Shown piece after piece: positions 1 to 8,413 of a stretch of DNA of 29,258 nucleotides. The stretch's first letter is position 1. Every line of letters begins with the position of its first letter. The notes beneath the pieces are model-generated. The model was not told where the DNA came from and ran no database searches. It worked only from the letters and a program-made list of their open reading frames with translations. Position numbers and translations under genes: made by a program. The DNA is taken from positions 1 through 29,258 of IMG/VR virus record IMGVR_UViG_3300009481_000066, one strand, 5' to 3'. The stretch is from a virus.

Positions 1-1068
1 CATGCGACAGACGCTGAACAGCGGCATGGAGTCGACCTCGGTCATCTCTCGCAGCAGCCAGGAGTCCGGTGCGTTGTCCGGGTACATGTCCGAGATGTTG
101 TCTGGGATCGTGGCGAACGCGAACTGCCCGCCTGCCGCGTAGCCGGGAAGCTCGAACAGCGCGAGGTTGTCCGTGTGCAGCTCGTCCTTCGTGCGCCCGA
201 GGATCCGCCCGATGGTTCCCTCCGGGCCCTTGTCGATGTCCGTCCACAACAGCTGCTTCAGGATGGCGTCCACACGATGTGGGGCTGCGCCGCCCACGGC
301 CTTCTCGCTCTTCTCGTTGGGGATGTCGACCGTGCTCGACCGACCCGAGATGGGGCTGAGGTTACCCCAGCGATCGATCCACTGCGTCCCCAGCCGATAC
401 GTCCCCTTGTCCAGGACGCCCGTGACTTCGGTTGCCCCGGCAGGGGTGCGTCCGTGGCCGACGCGCCCGAACTTGAAGTCTTCGTGCATCGTCGTGCCGT
501 CGTGGACGTAGCCCGACTGAGGCACATCCTCTACGGTCGTGTCGTTGTCATCGAAGATCGGCCCGTGGCCTGTGGGCGTCCCGGGGGCGCGGTCGTACCC
601 GAGGGGCAGCACCTCCTCGCCGTCGTAGAAGTACGCCCGAGCGCCCTGGGGCGCGATGACGATGCCCGTGGGCGTCACCTCGAACTGCGTTGGGAACCGA
701 GGACGCGTGTCGTCTGGCAGCTCAGCCTCGCGCTGCGGCGTGCTCGCTGACGAGCCCAGGAGCACGCGCCACGCACGGCGCCAGCCCTCATAGACCCAGA
801 TCTGATCTGCCGTGTGGACGAGGATGACCTCGCGCTCACCACCACGCAGCTTCGCGTGGAAGATCCCGTGCATGGTGCCGTAGGCGGGGTAGCCTGCGCC
901 GTAGTCCGGCACCATCGGCGCGGGGCCCCAGACGGCGCGGAGCGTACCCTCCTCCGTCGGGAACATGTTCTCCAGGCGAGCGGCCACACCATCCGGCTGG
1001 ATGAGCTGGCCGGACTCGATCCGGATGAACAGCGGACCAGCCGACTGCCTGAGTCGCCGATCCGCCAT
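1..1068 (-). CDS. Tail structural protein, probable nozzle/tail-tube component (C-terminus outside window)
   Basis: The frame is open from an ATG at 1068 through base 1, giving 356 codons with no stop, so the gene is truncated by the window edge. The protein begins MADRRLRQSAGPLFIRIESG and is rich in Gly, Asp, Trp and short beta-type segments (for example FEVTPTGIVIAPQGARAYFY), with no membrane segment. It is the last gene seen in the head/tail operon, directly after the adaptor and a small protein. In podovirus-like phages that position is commonly held by a tail tubular B/nozzle beta-propeller protein. The segment GTYRLGTQWIDRWGNLSPIS resembles a segment of the adaptor (SYVYTYVWGYRDDEIQNSGP), suggesting a shared small beta domain. 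The structural role is inferred from position and composition; no catalytic motif is seen. Confidence 0.72.
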   Translation of the reverse strand, partial: MADRRLRQSAGPLFIRIESGQLIQPDGVAARLENMFPTEEGTLRAVWGPAPMVPDYGAGYPAYGTMHGIFHAKLRGGEREVILVHTADQIWVYEGWRRAWRVLLGSSASTPQREAELPDDTRPRFPTQFEVTPTGIVIAPQGARAYFYDGEEVLPLGYDRAPGTPTGHGPIFDDNDTTVEDVPQSGYVHDGTTMHEDFKFGRVGHGRTPAGATEVTGVLDKGTYRLGTQWIDRWGNLSPISGRSSTVDIPNEKSEKAVGGAAPHRVDAILKQLLWTDIDKGPEGTIGRILGRTKDELHTDNLALFELPGYAAGGQFAFATIPDNISDMYPDNAPDSWLLREMTEVDSMPLFSVCRM

Positions 1069-1071
1069 GAA

Positions 1072-1476
1072 CTACTCCGCGGCCTCGGGCTTCTTCTTGG
1101 TGGCCGGCTTCCGGGCGGACGCCTTGGGGGCCTTGGCGGCCTTGGCGGCCTTGGCCTTCTCCAGGATGCCTTCCAGCGCGGCGACGCGCTCGGTGAGGCC
1201 CTCCAGCGACGCCATCACGTCGCTGAGCGAGCCGACGTACTCCAGGCCCTGGAAGGCGTCGTCGGACTCCTTGCAGCGGAGCGGCACCTCGCGGTACCCG
1301 TAGAGCGTGCCGCCACGGTCGCCGTTCTCGGCCTCCTCCATCGCGACGACGATTGCGTACTCCGTCCCCGAGCCCTCGCGGCGGGACAGCTTGTAGATGC
1401 CGCCCGGCTTCATCTTGACCTTGAGCGCATCTCGCGCGGCCTGCTTGGCTTCCAGTGCAGTCTTCGTCGTGGCCAT
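1072..1476 (-). CDS. Small lysine/alanine-tailed protein of the tail operon
   Basis: 134 aa, ATG at 1476 preceded by GAGG at a suitable distance. Residues about 1-75 form a mixed, probably globular part. Residues about 80-110 (SLSDVMASLEGLTERVAALE) have a leucine/valine heptad look and could form a short coiled coil. The C-terminus is a low-complexity Lys/Ala tail (AKAAKAAKAPKASARKPATK) of the kind that binds nucleic acid or stays disordered. It lies between the adaptor (17 nt upstream) and the partial tail protein (3 nt downstream), so it is translated with virion genes. No family recognised. A minor virion protein is plausible but unproven. Confidence 0.8.
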   Translation of the reverse strand: MATTKTALEAKQAARDALKVKMKPGGIYKLSRREGSGTEYAIVVAMEEAENGDRGGTLYGYREVPLRCKESDDAFQGLEYVGSLSDVMASLEGLTERVAALEGILEKAKAAKAAKAPKASARKPATKKKPEAAE

Positions 1477-1493
1477 GTCTCAGATCCTCTTCA

Positions 1494-3053
1494 TCAGGTG
1501 TTGCGCCACCACTTCCGGTGCGGTCGGCGGCGTCGGTACCCGGGCGTCGCACGGGCAAACCGTGTCATAACACCGCGGGACGCAGGTCGCAGCGTACCAT
1601 AGCGCTTTCGCGCTTCGCTCAGCTCGTGGTCGTAGCGCGACATCGACAACTTCGCACGTGCCGGATCCCCCAAGGACTCGTACGCGAAGACCAGTGCCCG
1701 GGAGAGCAGCAGCGTGGCGGCGACCTCCTCGTGCAGGTGCGGTGCATCTGCGTCGTCTTCGAGCAGCGGAGGCTTCCGCACGCAGCGGCAGTCGATCTCG
1801 TAGCGAGCATCTGGACGCGGGTGCAGGGCGATCGACTGGTAACCGTGGACAGGACGCAGCCGGCGGTGGTAGTCGGGAGACTGCAGCCCATCGTCCTGCC
1901 AGCTCAGCACCCAGTCCTCGACCTCCGCGATCAGGTAGTAGGCATCCGGCGTCTCGATCTGCGTACCTCCGGAGTCGATGGTCGCCAGGGGCCCCACGGA
2001 GTAGAGCGCCGTATCGACGGTGTGTCTGCGACGGTAGATCCGCTTGCGGAACCCCGCGTGCAGGTAGCGCGTCGTGCCGAGACGCCCGAAGCCCTGCATG
2101 AACCCGAAGTTCGGCAGCGTGACGAGGATGCTGCCTGAGGCACCGGGACCGGGAACGCCGTTGGCGGCGGTGATCGTAGCGCTGAGCGGGCTCGGAGGAC
2201 TCTCCCATCGAGGCTCGGGGAACGCGCTGGTCGACGCCAGGATCGACCCACTTGGGCCGGAGTTCTGGATCTCGTCGTCGCGGTACCCCCACACGTACGT
2301 GTAGACATAGCTGAACTGGCCGGCAGGCTCCGGGCCCAACCAAGGGTTGGCGACCTCGTCCTGGATGGTCAACGTCGGGGGCGACGTCGGAGCAGGCAGG
2401 TTGACGTGACCTCGGCGGAACGCTGACCGGGGTACGCCCGTGGGCACGTTCGCGGGCGAGTCGTCGAAGGAGTACTGCTCCGCGTCCATCTCCCCGATGA
2501 TGTCGAGGGGCCAGTTCTGGTTCGGCTCCACCAGCCGCAGCGAGCGCACCTCGATGACGTCGTCAGGCAGCGAGTACGTCTGGTTGTAGATCCGGTAGTC
2601 CATCGCCGTGTCCGTGACGTTGTGCCACGGACGGTACAGGCTCATGAACTGCCGCACTCCACCGACGTCCTCCCGCCAGATGTCCCGGATGCGGTGCTGG
2701 TGAACACGTCCGTCGGGAGCCGTGACCTCCACCATGCGCGAGTCCCAGTACCCGTCCTCGTTCCAGTCGGTGATGCCCGCCGTGGCCGTGGGGAGGGTCC
2801 GCTCCAGAACCCACGGATCTGTCGCGTTGACGCGCAGCGTGTCCGCACCCGCGGCCAGACCCCCCTGTGCAGGGAAGTCGGGCAGCGTGGCGAAGCGCAC
2901 CGTGTCCTCGAAGAAGACGAACGGCACCTCTTGCGCCATCGCGACGTAGGCACGGTTGATGAAGCCGTTGAAGCGGACGATCGCCTCAGGGGACTGGGTG
3001 GGAGCCCAGTCCAGTTCGGCGAAGATCCGCGTCCGGAGATCGAGGAGATTCAC
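1494..3053 (-). CDS. Head-tail adaptor protein with a large beta-rich insertion
   Basis: 519 aa with a GTG start at 3053; GAGG lies 8 nt upstream. The N-terminus, MNLLDLRTRIFAELDWAP then RFNGFINRAYVAMAQEVPF, is the helical pattern seen in podovirus-type head-to-tail adaptors (T7 gp11 / SU10 adaptor-like), which dock under the portal. Residues about 150-215 (YNQTYSLPDDVIEVRSLRL) also fit that fold. Residues about 230-375 are an inserted beta-rich region with VYTYVWGYRDDEIQNSGPSG and Gly/Ser/Pro-rich loops. The C-terminal part returns to helices (LHEEVAATLLLSRALVFAYE). At 519 aa it is about twice the size of a minimal adaptor. It follows the decoration-like and capsid genes, as expected for a connector component. 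Adaptor identity is inferred from pattern and synteny. Confidence 0.78.
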   Translation of the reverse strand: MNLLDLRTRIFAELDWAPTQSPEAIVRFNGFINRAYVAMAQEVPFVFFEDTVRFATLPDFPAQGGLAAGADTLRVNATDPWVLERTLPTATAGITDWNEDGYWDSRMVEVTAPDGRVHQHRIRDIWREDVGGVRQFMSLYRPWHNVTDTAMDYRIYNQTYSLPDDVIEVRSLRLVEPNQNWPLDIIGEMDAEQYSFDDSPANVPTGVPRSAFRRGHVNLPAPTSPPTLTIQDEVANPWLGPEPAGQFSYVYTYVWGYRDDEIQNSGPSGSILASTSAFPEPRWESPPSPLSATITAANGVPGPGASGSILVTLPNFGFMQGFGRLGTTRYLHAGFRKRIYRRRHTVDTALYSVGPLATIDSGGTQIETPDAYYLIAEVEDWVLSWQDDGLQSPDYHRRLRPVHGYQSIALHPRPDARYEIDCRCVRKPPLLEDDADAPHLHEEVAATLLLSRALVFAYESLGDPARAKLSMSRYDHELSEARKRYGTLRPASRGVMTRFARATPGYRRRRPHRKWWRNT

Positions 3054-3077
3054 GGTGCGGACCTCGTAGTCAGCCGA

Positions 3078-3575
3078 CTACCCCGGGCAGTTGAGCCAGG
3101 AAGTCGCCAGGGCGGTCGCCAGGGCGGCCTCGGTCGCCATGCCGAAGGCGTGGTCGGTGACCGCAGCGACGTCGTCAGCGCGGCCAGCGACGGCGTTGCC
3201 GACCACGAGCGCGGTGTCGGCGGTGATGCCGCCCGTGTCAGCCAGCACCTCTCCGATCCCGAGCTTCTGGATGAAGCCGTAGGAGCCGAAGGCGATGGTG
3301 TGCTGGGCGACGCCCATGACGCCCGCCGTGGCGGTGCCCGTGGGGGCGAGGTTGCCGGCGTAGGTGGCCACGCCCAAGTCGCGCGAGACGATGCTGCCCT
3401 GCGCGAACGCGGTGGCGGCCTCGGCGTTGAGCACGTAGACCCAGACCCGGGGACCCAGGTTCGCCCGGTCGCCCACCATGACGGCGGGGTCGACGAGGAG
3501 CTGGCCCAGGGGAGCCTGCTGATCGGTGGTGACGAGCGCCGATGCGACGCCCGCTGCGGTGGTGTAGAGACCCAT
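3078..3575 (-). CDS. Capsid decoration/stabilisation-like protein
   Basis: 165 aa, ATG at 3575 with AGGAG upstream. The sequence is Ala/Gly/Val/Thr-rich with repeated short beta strands (GVMGVAQHTIAFGSYGFIQK, ALVVGNAVAGRADDVAAVTD). This resembles small beta-barrel head decoration proteins that recycle 'G-V-A...I...G..G.V' units. It lies immediately after the major capsid gene and before the adaptor, the usual place for a decoration or capsid-cementing protein. No signal peptide, membrane helix or catalytic motif is visible. The alternative is a minor tail protein. Confidence 0.75.
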   Translation of the reverse strand: MGLYTTAAGVASALVTTDQQAPLGQLLVDPAVMVGDRANLGPRVWVYVLNAEAATAFAQGSIVSRDLGVATYAGNLAPTGTATAGVMGVAQHTIAFGSYGFIQKLGIGEVLADTGGITADTALVVGNAVAGRADDVAAVTDHAFGMATEAALATALATSWLNCPG

Positions 3576-3587
3576 GACGTTCAGCTC

Positions 3588-4667
3588 CTACGGGATGGAC
3601 CCGCCTTCGATCACGAAGTTGCAGCGGGGCTGCACGCAGTGCATCCCCATGTAGAGGACCAGCTCGTACCGGAAGGCGTCCTGGTCGGGAATCCGGAAGG
3701 GGCCGCGGGAGTCGAAGAAGCCCTTGGTCTCCTTCTGCGCGTCGTGGCCCAGGGTGTAGGCGTGCCACGAGGACGTCGCCAGCCCGTAGATGACGCCGTT
3801 CCGACCCGCACCGCCGTTGAAGGCGGTGATGTCGATGGCGTCCTCCAGGAAGAAGTCCGCCTGGAGGAACTTGACGCCCTCGCGGATCTTGCCGGGGATG
3901 TGGTCGTTCTCGACCGACTGGACGCGGACGTGGTCGTCCAGGTCTTCCAGGTAGTTGAGGTAGGACGCCTCGTCGCCGAGCATCAGGTCGATGCCCTTGT
4001 CGAACTTGGAGCCCTGGCGGCCCGCACGGAAGTACTCACGCCGCATGATCCGACGACCGTCGGTGCCCATGGAGGTGATGAGCCCGTACTGGTTGTGCCA
4101 GCCGGTCACGCCACCAGCGCCGCCGGACTTGACGAGCCCGTGGACGGTGTCGGTCTGCGCGGTGGTCGCGGCGAACTCGAAGATGCCGTCACGCGCGGTG
4201 CCGTCGGGCGAGTACGTGGTGTCGCCGTTGAAGGTCAGGAAGCCGCCCACGTCGGTGCCGTTGCCCACCACGGTCTGGTCGGCGAGGCGCTCGTGGAAGT
4301 CCGAGAGCGCCAGCTCCGGGTAGGACTTGATGATCTGGCCCATGTCCTGCTCGCCGCTGGCCTCAGCGAGGTCCTTGGCGGGCACGTCGTACGCGTAGAT
4401 CATGCGCGGAGCGTAGGTGTTGCCGCGCTGCGCGTTCTGGCGCCGGCCGCCTCCGATCAGCTCGGAGCCGCTCACCACGTGGGTGACCTGCCCGGGGCCG
4501 TCGGTGACGACGTTGAACTCGCGGTAGGGGCCCGTGAGGACGTTGCGGGAGAAGTTGCCCTTGAGGACGACGCGCTGCAGCACCGGGTGCCACTGCGTGA
4601 ACATCTCGCTGTACTTGGGCATCAGCTCCTGGAGCGCACTCGCCAGGACGTCAGGGGAGATCGCCAT
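3588..4667 (-). CDS. Major capsid protein
   Basis: 359 aa, ATG at 4667 with AGGAA upstream. It lies directly after the scaffold-like gene (2 nt gap) and before the decoration-like gene. Composition and layout fit an HK97-fold capsid protein: a helical N-arm (MAISPDVLASALQELMPKYS), an extended-loop-like region with YREFNVVTDGPGQVTHVVSG, a spine-helix candidate (MGQIIKSYPELALSDFHERL) and a beta-rich C-terminal half ending CNFVIEGGSIP. It resembles large-phage capsid proteins of the P22/SU10 style rather than short HK97 types, and no protease gene is evident. The call rests on gene order and general pattern, with no specific motif. Confidence 0.85.
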   Translation of the reverse strand: MAISPDVLASALQELMPKYSEMFTQWHPVLQRVVLKGNFSRNVLTGPYREFNVVTDGPGQVTHVVSGSELIGGGRRQNAQRGNTYAPRMIYAYDVPAKDLAEASGEQDMGQIIKSYPELALSDFHERLADQTVVGNGTDVGGFLTFNGDTTYSPDGTARDGIFEFAATTAQTDTVHGLVKSGGAGGVTGWHNQYGLITSMGTDGRRIMRREYFRAGRQGSKFDKGIDLMLGDEASYLNYLEDLDDHVRVQSVENDHIPGKIREGVKFLQADFFLEDAIDITAFNGGAGRNGVIYGLATSSWHAYTLGHDAQKETKGFFDSRGPFRIPDQDAFRYELVLYMGMHCVQPRCNFVIEGGSIP

Positions 4668-4669
4668 TG

Positions 4670-5557
4670 TCAGTTCCTCTTGATCTTCAGGACGTTGCGG
4701 ATCGCCGCTGAGCGCTCCGCGGAGAAGGGATCCAGGCTGGCCTCAGGGGCCACCTTTCGCGGCTTGGGCGCCGGCTTGGAAGTGGTTCCGTCGGCGCCAC
4801 CGACGATGGCTGCGGCAGGACGCGGCTCCGGAGTCGCGGGACGAGAACCCGCAGCCTGAAGGCGCGACATGAGCTTCAGGACGTAGGGCCCGGAGGCGCC
4901 GTTCTTCACCGCCTCCACAGCCATGTCGCGAGCATCGGGCTCCGCTCGGGACAGCTCGGCGGCCAACTCGGCCTCCATGCCCAGGCCGAACAGCTCCTTG
5001 TAGGTCTCCCACCGGGCGTCATCGGAGAAGACGTCCTTGTAGTGGTGCATCATCCAGCGAGCGTGCCGCTCGATGGCGGCCGTCTGCTCGGCCTTGACCT
5101 GGGCCTTGAACGACGTCAGATCCTGCCGCGCCTGCGACAGCTCCGACTCGACCGAGGCGTGCTTGCTCTGCCACTCGTCGCGCTCACCCGTAACCTCGGC
5201 GATCCGGGGGTCGTCCTCACCGCTCAGGTACGCGTTGAAGACGTCCTGATCGAAGGAGACCTTGTCGTACTTCTCGCGCCAGTGCGCTTCGAGGCGCTCC
5301 AGGGCGGGACGATGCGTGTCCGGCACGCCGTCAAGCGACGCCGGATCCCACGAATCCCAGTCGTACGGAGGCGGCGCCTCGTCCACGACGGGAGGAGGCT
5401 CCGGAGCGGTGTCCTTGGGACCAGTGTCCGCAGGCGGGGCTCCGACGACCTCGGTCACAGCGAGAGCCGCAGCAGTCGCCTCCACCGCAGGTGCGGCAGC
5501 GGGACTCGTGTCGACCGCAGGGGTCTCGACCTCGGGGGTGGTGACGACATCACTCAT
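4670..5557 (-). CDS. Scaffolding-like protein
   Basis: The ATG at 5557 is preferred (295 aa, begins MSDVVTTPEVET); an in-frame GTG at 5566 would add three residues. The gene start overlaps the end of the upstream acidic gene. Residues about 1-75 are disordered and rich in Pro, Ala, Glu and Thr. The middle (VTGERDEWQSKHASVESELS and AQVKAEQTAAIERHARWMMH) is charged coiled coil. The C-terminus is basic, with SAERSAAIRNVLKIKRN. A disordered acidic N-terminus, a helical middle and a basic C-terminal helix is the classic form of an internal scaffold, whose basic tail touches the inner capsid. Position directly before the capsid gene supports this. The C-terminal segment also resembles a motif shared with other proteins of this operon. 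Confidence 0.82.
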   Translation of the reverse strand: MSDVVTTPEVETPAVDTSPAAAPAVEATAAALAVTEVVGAPPADTGPKDTAPEPPPVVDEAPPPYDWDSWDPASLDGVPDTHRPALERLEAHWREKYDKVSFDQDVFNAYLSGEDDPRIAEVTGERDEWQSKHASVESELSQARQDLTSFKAQVKAEQTAAIERHARWMMHHYKDVFSDDARWETYKELFGLGMEAELAAELSRAEPDARDMAVEAVKNGASGPYVLKLMSRLQAAGSRPATPEPRPAAAIVGGADGTTSKPAPKPRKVAPEASLDPFSAERSAAIRNVLKIKRN

Positions 5558-5909
5558 CGTCGGCACCCTCGTCGGTGTCGTAGCCGTGCTTCTTCATCGC
5601 GTTGCGCACGCCATCGAGGCGCATCACGTCGATGTCCATGCCCTCATCTTCGCCTGCAGGCTCTTCGATACCGGGCTCTTCGCCGCCCAGTTCGATGCCC
5701 GCCGATTCCGTCGGGACGACATCGTAGCCGGAGTCCTTCAGCCAGGACACGATCGCAGCCGGATCGTCTCCGTGCTCCTTGAGCGCCTGTGCGACTGCAT
5801 CCTCAGGTGTGGACGGCGCCGCTGTCTCGGCAGCAGGCTCAGCCGACGGCTCAACTGTCGGCTCAGCCGAAGTCTCGTCGTCGATCATGTCCAGGGAGGG
5901 ATCAGGCAA
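5550..5909 (-). CDS. Acidic, Pro/Glu-rich head-operon protein
   Basis: 119 aa. A TTG at 5909 is taken as start because GAGGAG ends 6 nt upstream and a promoter of the local family lies 21-49 nt upstream; an internal ATG at 5888 is the alternative. The N-terminal half is Ala/Pro/Glu repeats (EPTVEPSAEPAAETAAPS). A short helical part follows (EDAVAQALKEHGDDPAAIVS), and the end is MRLDGVRNAMKKHGYDTDEG. It is strongly acidic overall. Its end overlaps the scaffold start by 8 nt, so the two are coupled. It may be a second scaffold component or an internal assembly factor. No family recognised. Confidence 0.72.
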   Translation of the reverse strand: MPDPSLDMIDDETSAEPTVEPSAEPAAETAAPSTPEDAVAQALKEHGDDPAAIVSWLKDSGYDVVPTESAGIELGGEEPGIEEPAGEDEGMDIDVMRLDGVRNAMKKHGYDTDEGADDE

Positions 5910-5929
5910 GAGGGGCTCCTCGTGTGAAG

Positions 5930-5958
5930 GGTGTACCGGAAACGATACGGGGTGTCAA
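5930..5958 (-). promoter_or_regulatory. Promoter of the scaffold/capsid unit
   Basis: On the minus strand, TTGACA (5958-5953), a 17-base spacer and TACACC (5935-5930). Predicted start is near 5923, 15 nt before the TTG start at 5909, with GAGGAG in the leader. It would boost expression of the acidic protein, scaffold and capsid genes. GTGTC-N6-GACAC (5952-5967) overlaps the -35. Confidence 0.6.
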
Positions 5959-6365
5959 GAACGACACGCGTTTTTCCGGTCACGCTCGCGGCGCTGGTGG
6001 TTGCACTGGTCTTCGTAGTCGCGGAACCCACGCGCCTTCGCCCGGGACTCCGCCTTCGCTCGGGTCTTGTCGTGATGGCTTCGCCACGAGGAGTCGTCCT
6101 TGGTGAGCATCCGCGCCCCGGGGTTCTCCGCCTCGTACTGCTTGATCTGCGACTTGGAGGTGAACTCCAGACCCGCATGCTTGATCACCAGCGGCTTGGA
6201 GGGCAGCGGGCCGGAGATGCCCGCAGGCTGTCCATGTCCGTAATAGCGCTCCGCCGGCTGCCCGCAGTCAGGGCAGGTGAGGCCGTTCTCGGAGAACTCG
6301 TCCACCGACATGACGTCGTCGAAGAGCTTGTCGCAGGGCCGGCAGCGGCCTTCGTAGAGGATCAC
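5955..6365 (-). CDS. FmdB-like zinc-ribbon protein
   Basis: 136 aa, GTG start at 6365 overlapping the portal stop (GTGA). An N-terminal zinc ribbon is visible: C8-x-x-C11 and C31-P-D-C34-G, in the pattern Y-E-G-R-C-x-x-C...L-T-C-P-D-C-G. This pattern is typical of small FmdB/putative-regulator zinc ribbons found in many phage head operons. The C-terminal half is Lys/Arg-rich (KTRAKAESRAKARGFRDYED) and could bind nucleic acid. Function in phages is not established. Position between portal and scaffold suggests a role in head assembly or late expression. The promoter for the next gene lies across this gene's last codons. Confidence 0.83.
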   Translation of the reverse strand: MILYEGRCRPCDKLFDDVMSVDEFSENGLTCPDCGQPAERYYGHGQPAGISGPLPSKPLVIKHAGLEFTSKSQIKQYEAENPGARMLTKDDSSWRSHHDKTRAKAESRAKARGFRDYEDQCNHQRRERDRKNACRS

Positions 6366-8161
6366 AGCTGCACTCCTGCAACAGGCTGCCCCAGGCCGGG
6401 CGACGGAGCGGGATGCCCCGGGCCGCCAAGGGGCGTGATGGGCTTCTCGACCGCGGGCGCCATCTCCGCGCCACCAGCCACCGTGTCCCCGCCCTCCGGC
6501 GGAGCGGGCATGCCCTGAGCGCTCGCGGCGGCCTGCGCTTCAGCCTGCTGGGTCGCGGGGTCGATGAGCGCGTCCTCCAACTCCATCAGCTTCGCGAGCT
6601 TCTGGTCGACCTTCTTCTGATCGAAGTTGGGAGACTCCACGAAGTAGGGCATCCACGACTGCATGCTCTTGAGCTGCACGAGTCGGTGGTTCTCGGTCGG
6701 ACTGTACGGGATCGCGTCGTAGTCGTAGTCGAGCGGACCCTCATCCTCTTCGTCTCGGATCTCACCCGCGGCGATCAGCTCCCGCGTCACGTCCATCGTC
6801 GAGTGCATGTCCGTGAGCCGCACGGGGATGACGCTCTCGGCGTCCAGGAACTCCTCGTAGAGCCCCATGGCGACCGCAGCCATCCAGCGCACCACGTCGT
6901 AGACCTTGGCCTGCCGCCGCCCGTTGCGGGTCTTGGTGGACTGGTCTGCGAGCGCCAGCTCGGTCGCCACGTCGGACGCCCCGACGCCACCGCGGGCGAA
7001 CTTCGGGATGCCGAGGATGTACTCAATGTTGGTGATCAGCCGCTCCCGCATCACCTTGAAGCTCGGGTTGATCTGCGGGGACTGCGAGTGCATGATGATG
7101 TTGGTGAGCGGCTGCTCCTTCAACGCCTCGATCGGAGTCAGCTTCCCGGGGTACGCACCCTCCTCCTTGACGGCGTAGAAGTTCTCCGGATCATCGAGCA
7201 GCCCTGTGTGCACGTACGTCTCCGGGATGGACGAGTGCGCGTGCATCAGCTCCAGCGTGTCGATCTCGTTGAGCCGCTCAAGGCTCGGCTCGATCAGCTT
7301 GATGTCCGACAGCCCGCCGATGTTGCGCAGGCTGTCGTTGAACGTCAGCATCCGGAAGACGTTCTTGACCCGCCGGTACGGCATCTTGCCTGCGAAGAGC
7401 GGCTCGCTGGCGTCGTCGAGGTAGTGGTAGTAGCGACCGGACGTGAAGTCGTAGAACTCGTAGACGGTGATCCACTCGAACGCTTCCCGCGCAGCCTCGA
7501 TCACCGTCACGTCAGCGTTCGCACTGTCCTTGAGCCACTCCGGGTACTTCCCCGTCTGCGCCTTCTTCGCGACCTCCTCCTTGTACCGACCCGCCTCGTT
7601 CCCTCGCCCAGGCTTCTTGACCCGGGCGGCGAAGTCCGCCTGCGTGATGACGGTGACGTGGATTGCGTAGCGGATGTCCTCCCACCTCCCGGCGGAGAGG
7701 TCGAACCAGAACTGTCGCGGATCGATGACGATGAAGTCCGGACGAGCGCTCTTCTTCGAGTACACGCCCTTGACGACGCCCCGCCCGTAGATGCCCGCAT
7801 GGGTCGCCAGCGACCAGAGCAGCTCCTTGCTGTTCACCTGCTTGAAGGCGTAGTTGATCAGCGCCTCTCGCGCCTCGGCCTGATCCTTCAGGTCGTCCTT
7901 CTTTGCAGCGACGGTGACCTGGGGGTTCGCCGGCACGACGTTGGACACCATGGTGTCGATGAAGGCGTACGGGTAGTTCGATTCGACGGAGAGATCGTCT
8001 TCCGTCTCTTCGATGTCTGCACCCGTAGGCTGGTCCGCGTCGGTCGGTGCGTACTCGGAGTTGTACCACGCCGCCCACTTGTCAAACTGGGCACGCTCCG
8101 CGTTGCCGTACTCCTTGTGGGCCCGGATGATCGCGGGAATCTGTGCTGCAGTGAGGGGCAT
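6362..8161 (-). CDS. Portal protein
   Basis: 599 aa, ATG at 8161. It is the dodecameric channel at the capsid vertex through which DNA is packaged. The pattern is that of P22-type large portals: a helical N-terminus (QIPAIIRAHKEYGNAERAQF), an exposed clip/wing region with DFIVIDPRQFWFDLSAGRWE, a long core ending in helices (RRQAKVYDVVRWMAAVAMGL), and a disordered Gln/Ala/Pro/Gly-rich C-terminal tail from about residue 520. The length suits the family. Gene order terminase - small genes - portal - scaffold - capsid supports the call. The stop overlaps the zinc-ribbon gene start. Confidence 0.88.
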   Translation of the reverse strand: MPLTAAQIPAIIRAHKEYGNAERAQFDKWAAWYNSEYAPTDADQPTGADIEETEDDLSVESNYPYAFIDTMVSNVVPANPQVTVAAKKDDLKDQAEAREALINYAFKQVNSKELLWSLATHAGIYGRGVVKGVYSKKSARPDFIVIDPRQFWFDLSAGRWEDIRYAIHVTVITQADFAARVKKPGRGNEAGRYKEEVAKKAQTGKYPEWLKDSANADVTVIEAAREAFEWITVYEFYDFTSGRYYHYLDDASEPLFAGKMPYRRVKNVFRMLTFNDSLRNIGGLSDIKLIEPSLERLNEIDTLELMHAHSSIPETYVHTGLLDDPENFYAVKEEGAYPGKLTPIEALKEQPLTNIIMHSQSPQINPSFKVMRERLITNIEYILGIPKFARGGVGASDVATELALADQSTKTRNGRRQAKVYDVVRWMAAVAMGLYEEFLDAESVIPVRLTDMHSTMDVTRELIAAGEIRDEEDEGPLDYDYDAIPYSPTENHRLVQLKSMQSWMPYFVESPNFDQKKVDQKLAKLMELEDALIDPATQQAEAQAAASAQGMPAPPEGGDTVAGGAEMAPAVEKPITPLGGPGHPAPSPGLGQPVAGVQL

Positions 8162-8164
8162 GCT

Positions 8165-8410
8165 CTACTCGCCTCCGCCCAGCGACTCACCGCTGGACCA
8201 TCGGTACTCGCGAGCAGCTTCGGTCTCGTAGTCTGGAGTGACCCCGAGGGTCGCCTTCGAGACGCTGGACCCGATCTGCTGCTTCCGCGTCTTCGCGAGG
8301 CGCTCCGCCTGTCGCGGCTCCAGCTCCTGGCTCTCCGCAGTGAGCGCGTTCCTGGCGGCAGTCTGCCGCGCGTCGTCCATCGTGTTGAGCGATTCGTCTG
8401 TGATCGGCAT
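8165..8410 (-). CDS. Small protein with a T-M-D-D-A-R / N-A-L motif
   Basis: 81 aa, ATG at 8410, 3 nt after the stop of the preceding small gene, whose end supplies a GGAGG. Near the N-terminus is TMDDARQTAARNALTAESQE, which closely matches segments of the two genes just upstream. The rest is charged and Gln/Arg-rich, probably helical or disordered. It lies 3 nt before the portal start, in the packaging operon. No known family recognised. The shared motif suggests a common binding partner, possibly portal, scaffold or terminase. Confidence 0.75.
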   Translation of the reverse strand: MPITDESLNTMDDARQTAARNALTAESQELEPRQAERLAKTRKQQIGSSVSKATLGVTPDYETEAAREYRWSSGESLGGGE

Positions 8411-8413
8411 GAT

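Noticed and set aside
2622-4859. Very long open frame on the plus strand across the adaptor, decoration and capsid genes
   Set aside because: It is the antisense of well-supported minus-strand genes; GC-rich codon use leaves the opposite strand open. Its product is His/Val/Arg-rich with no domain.
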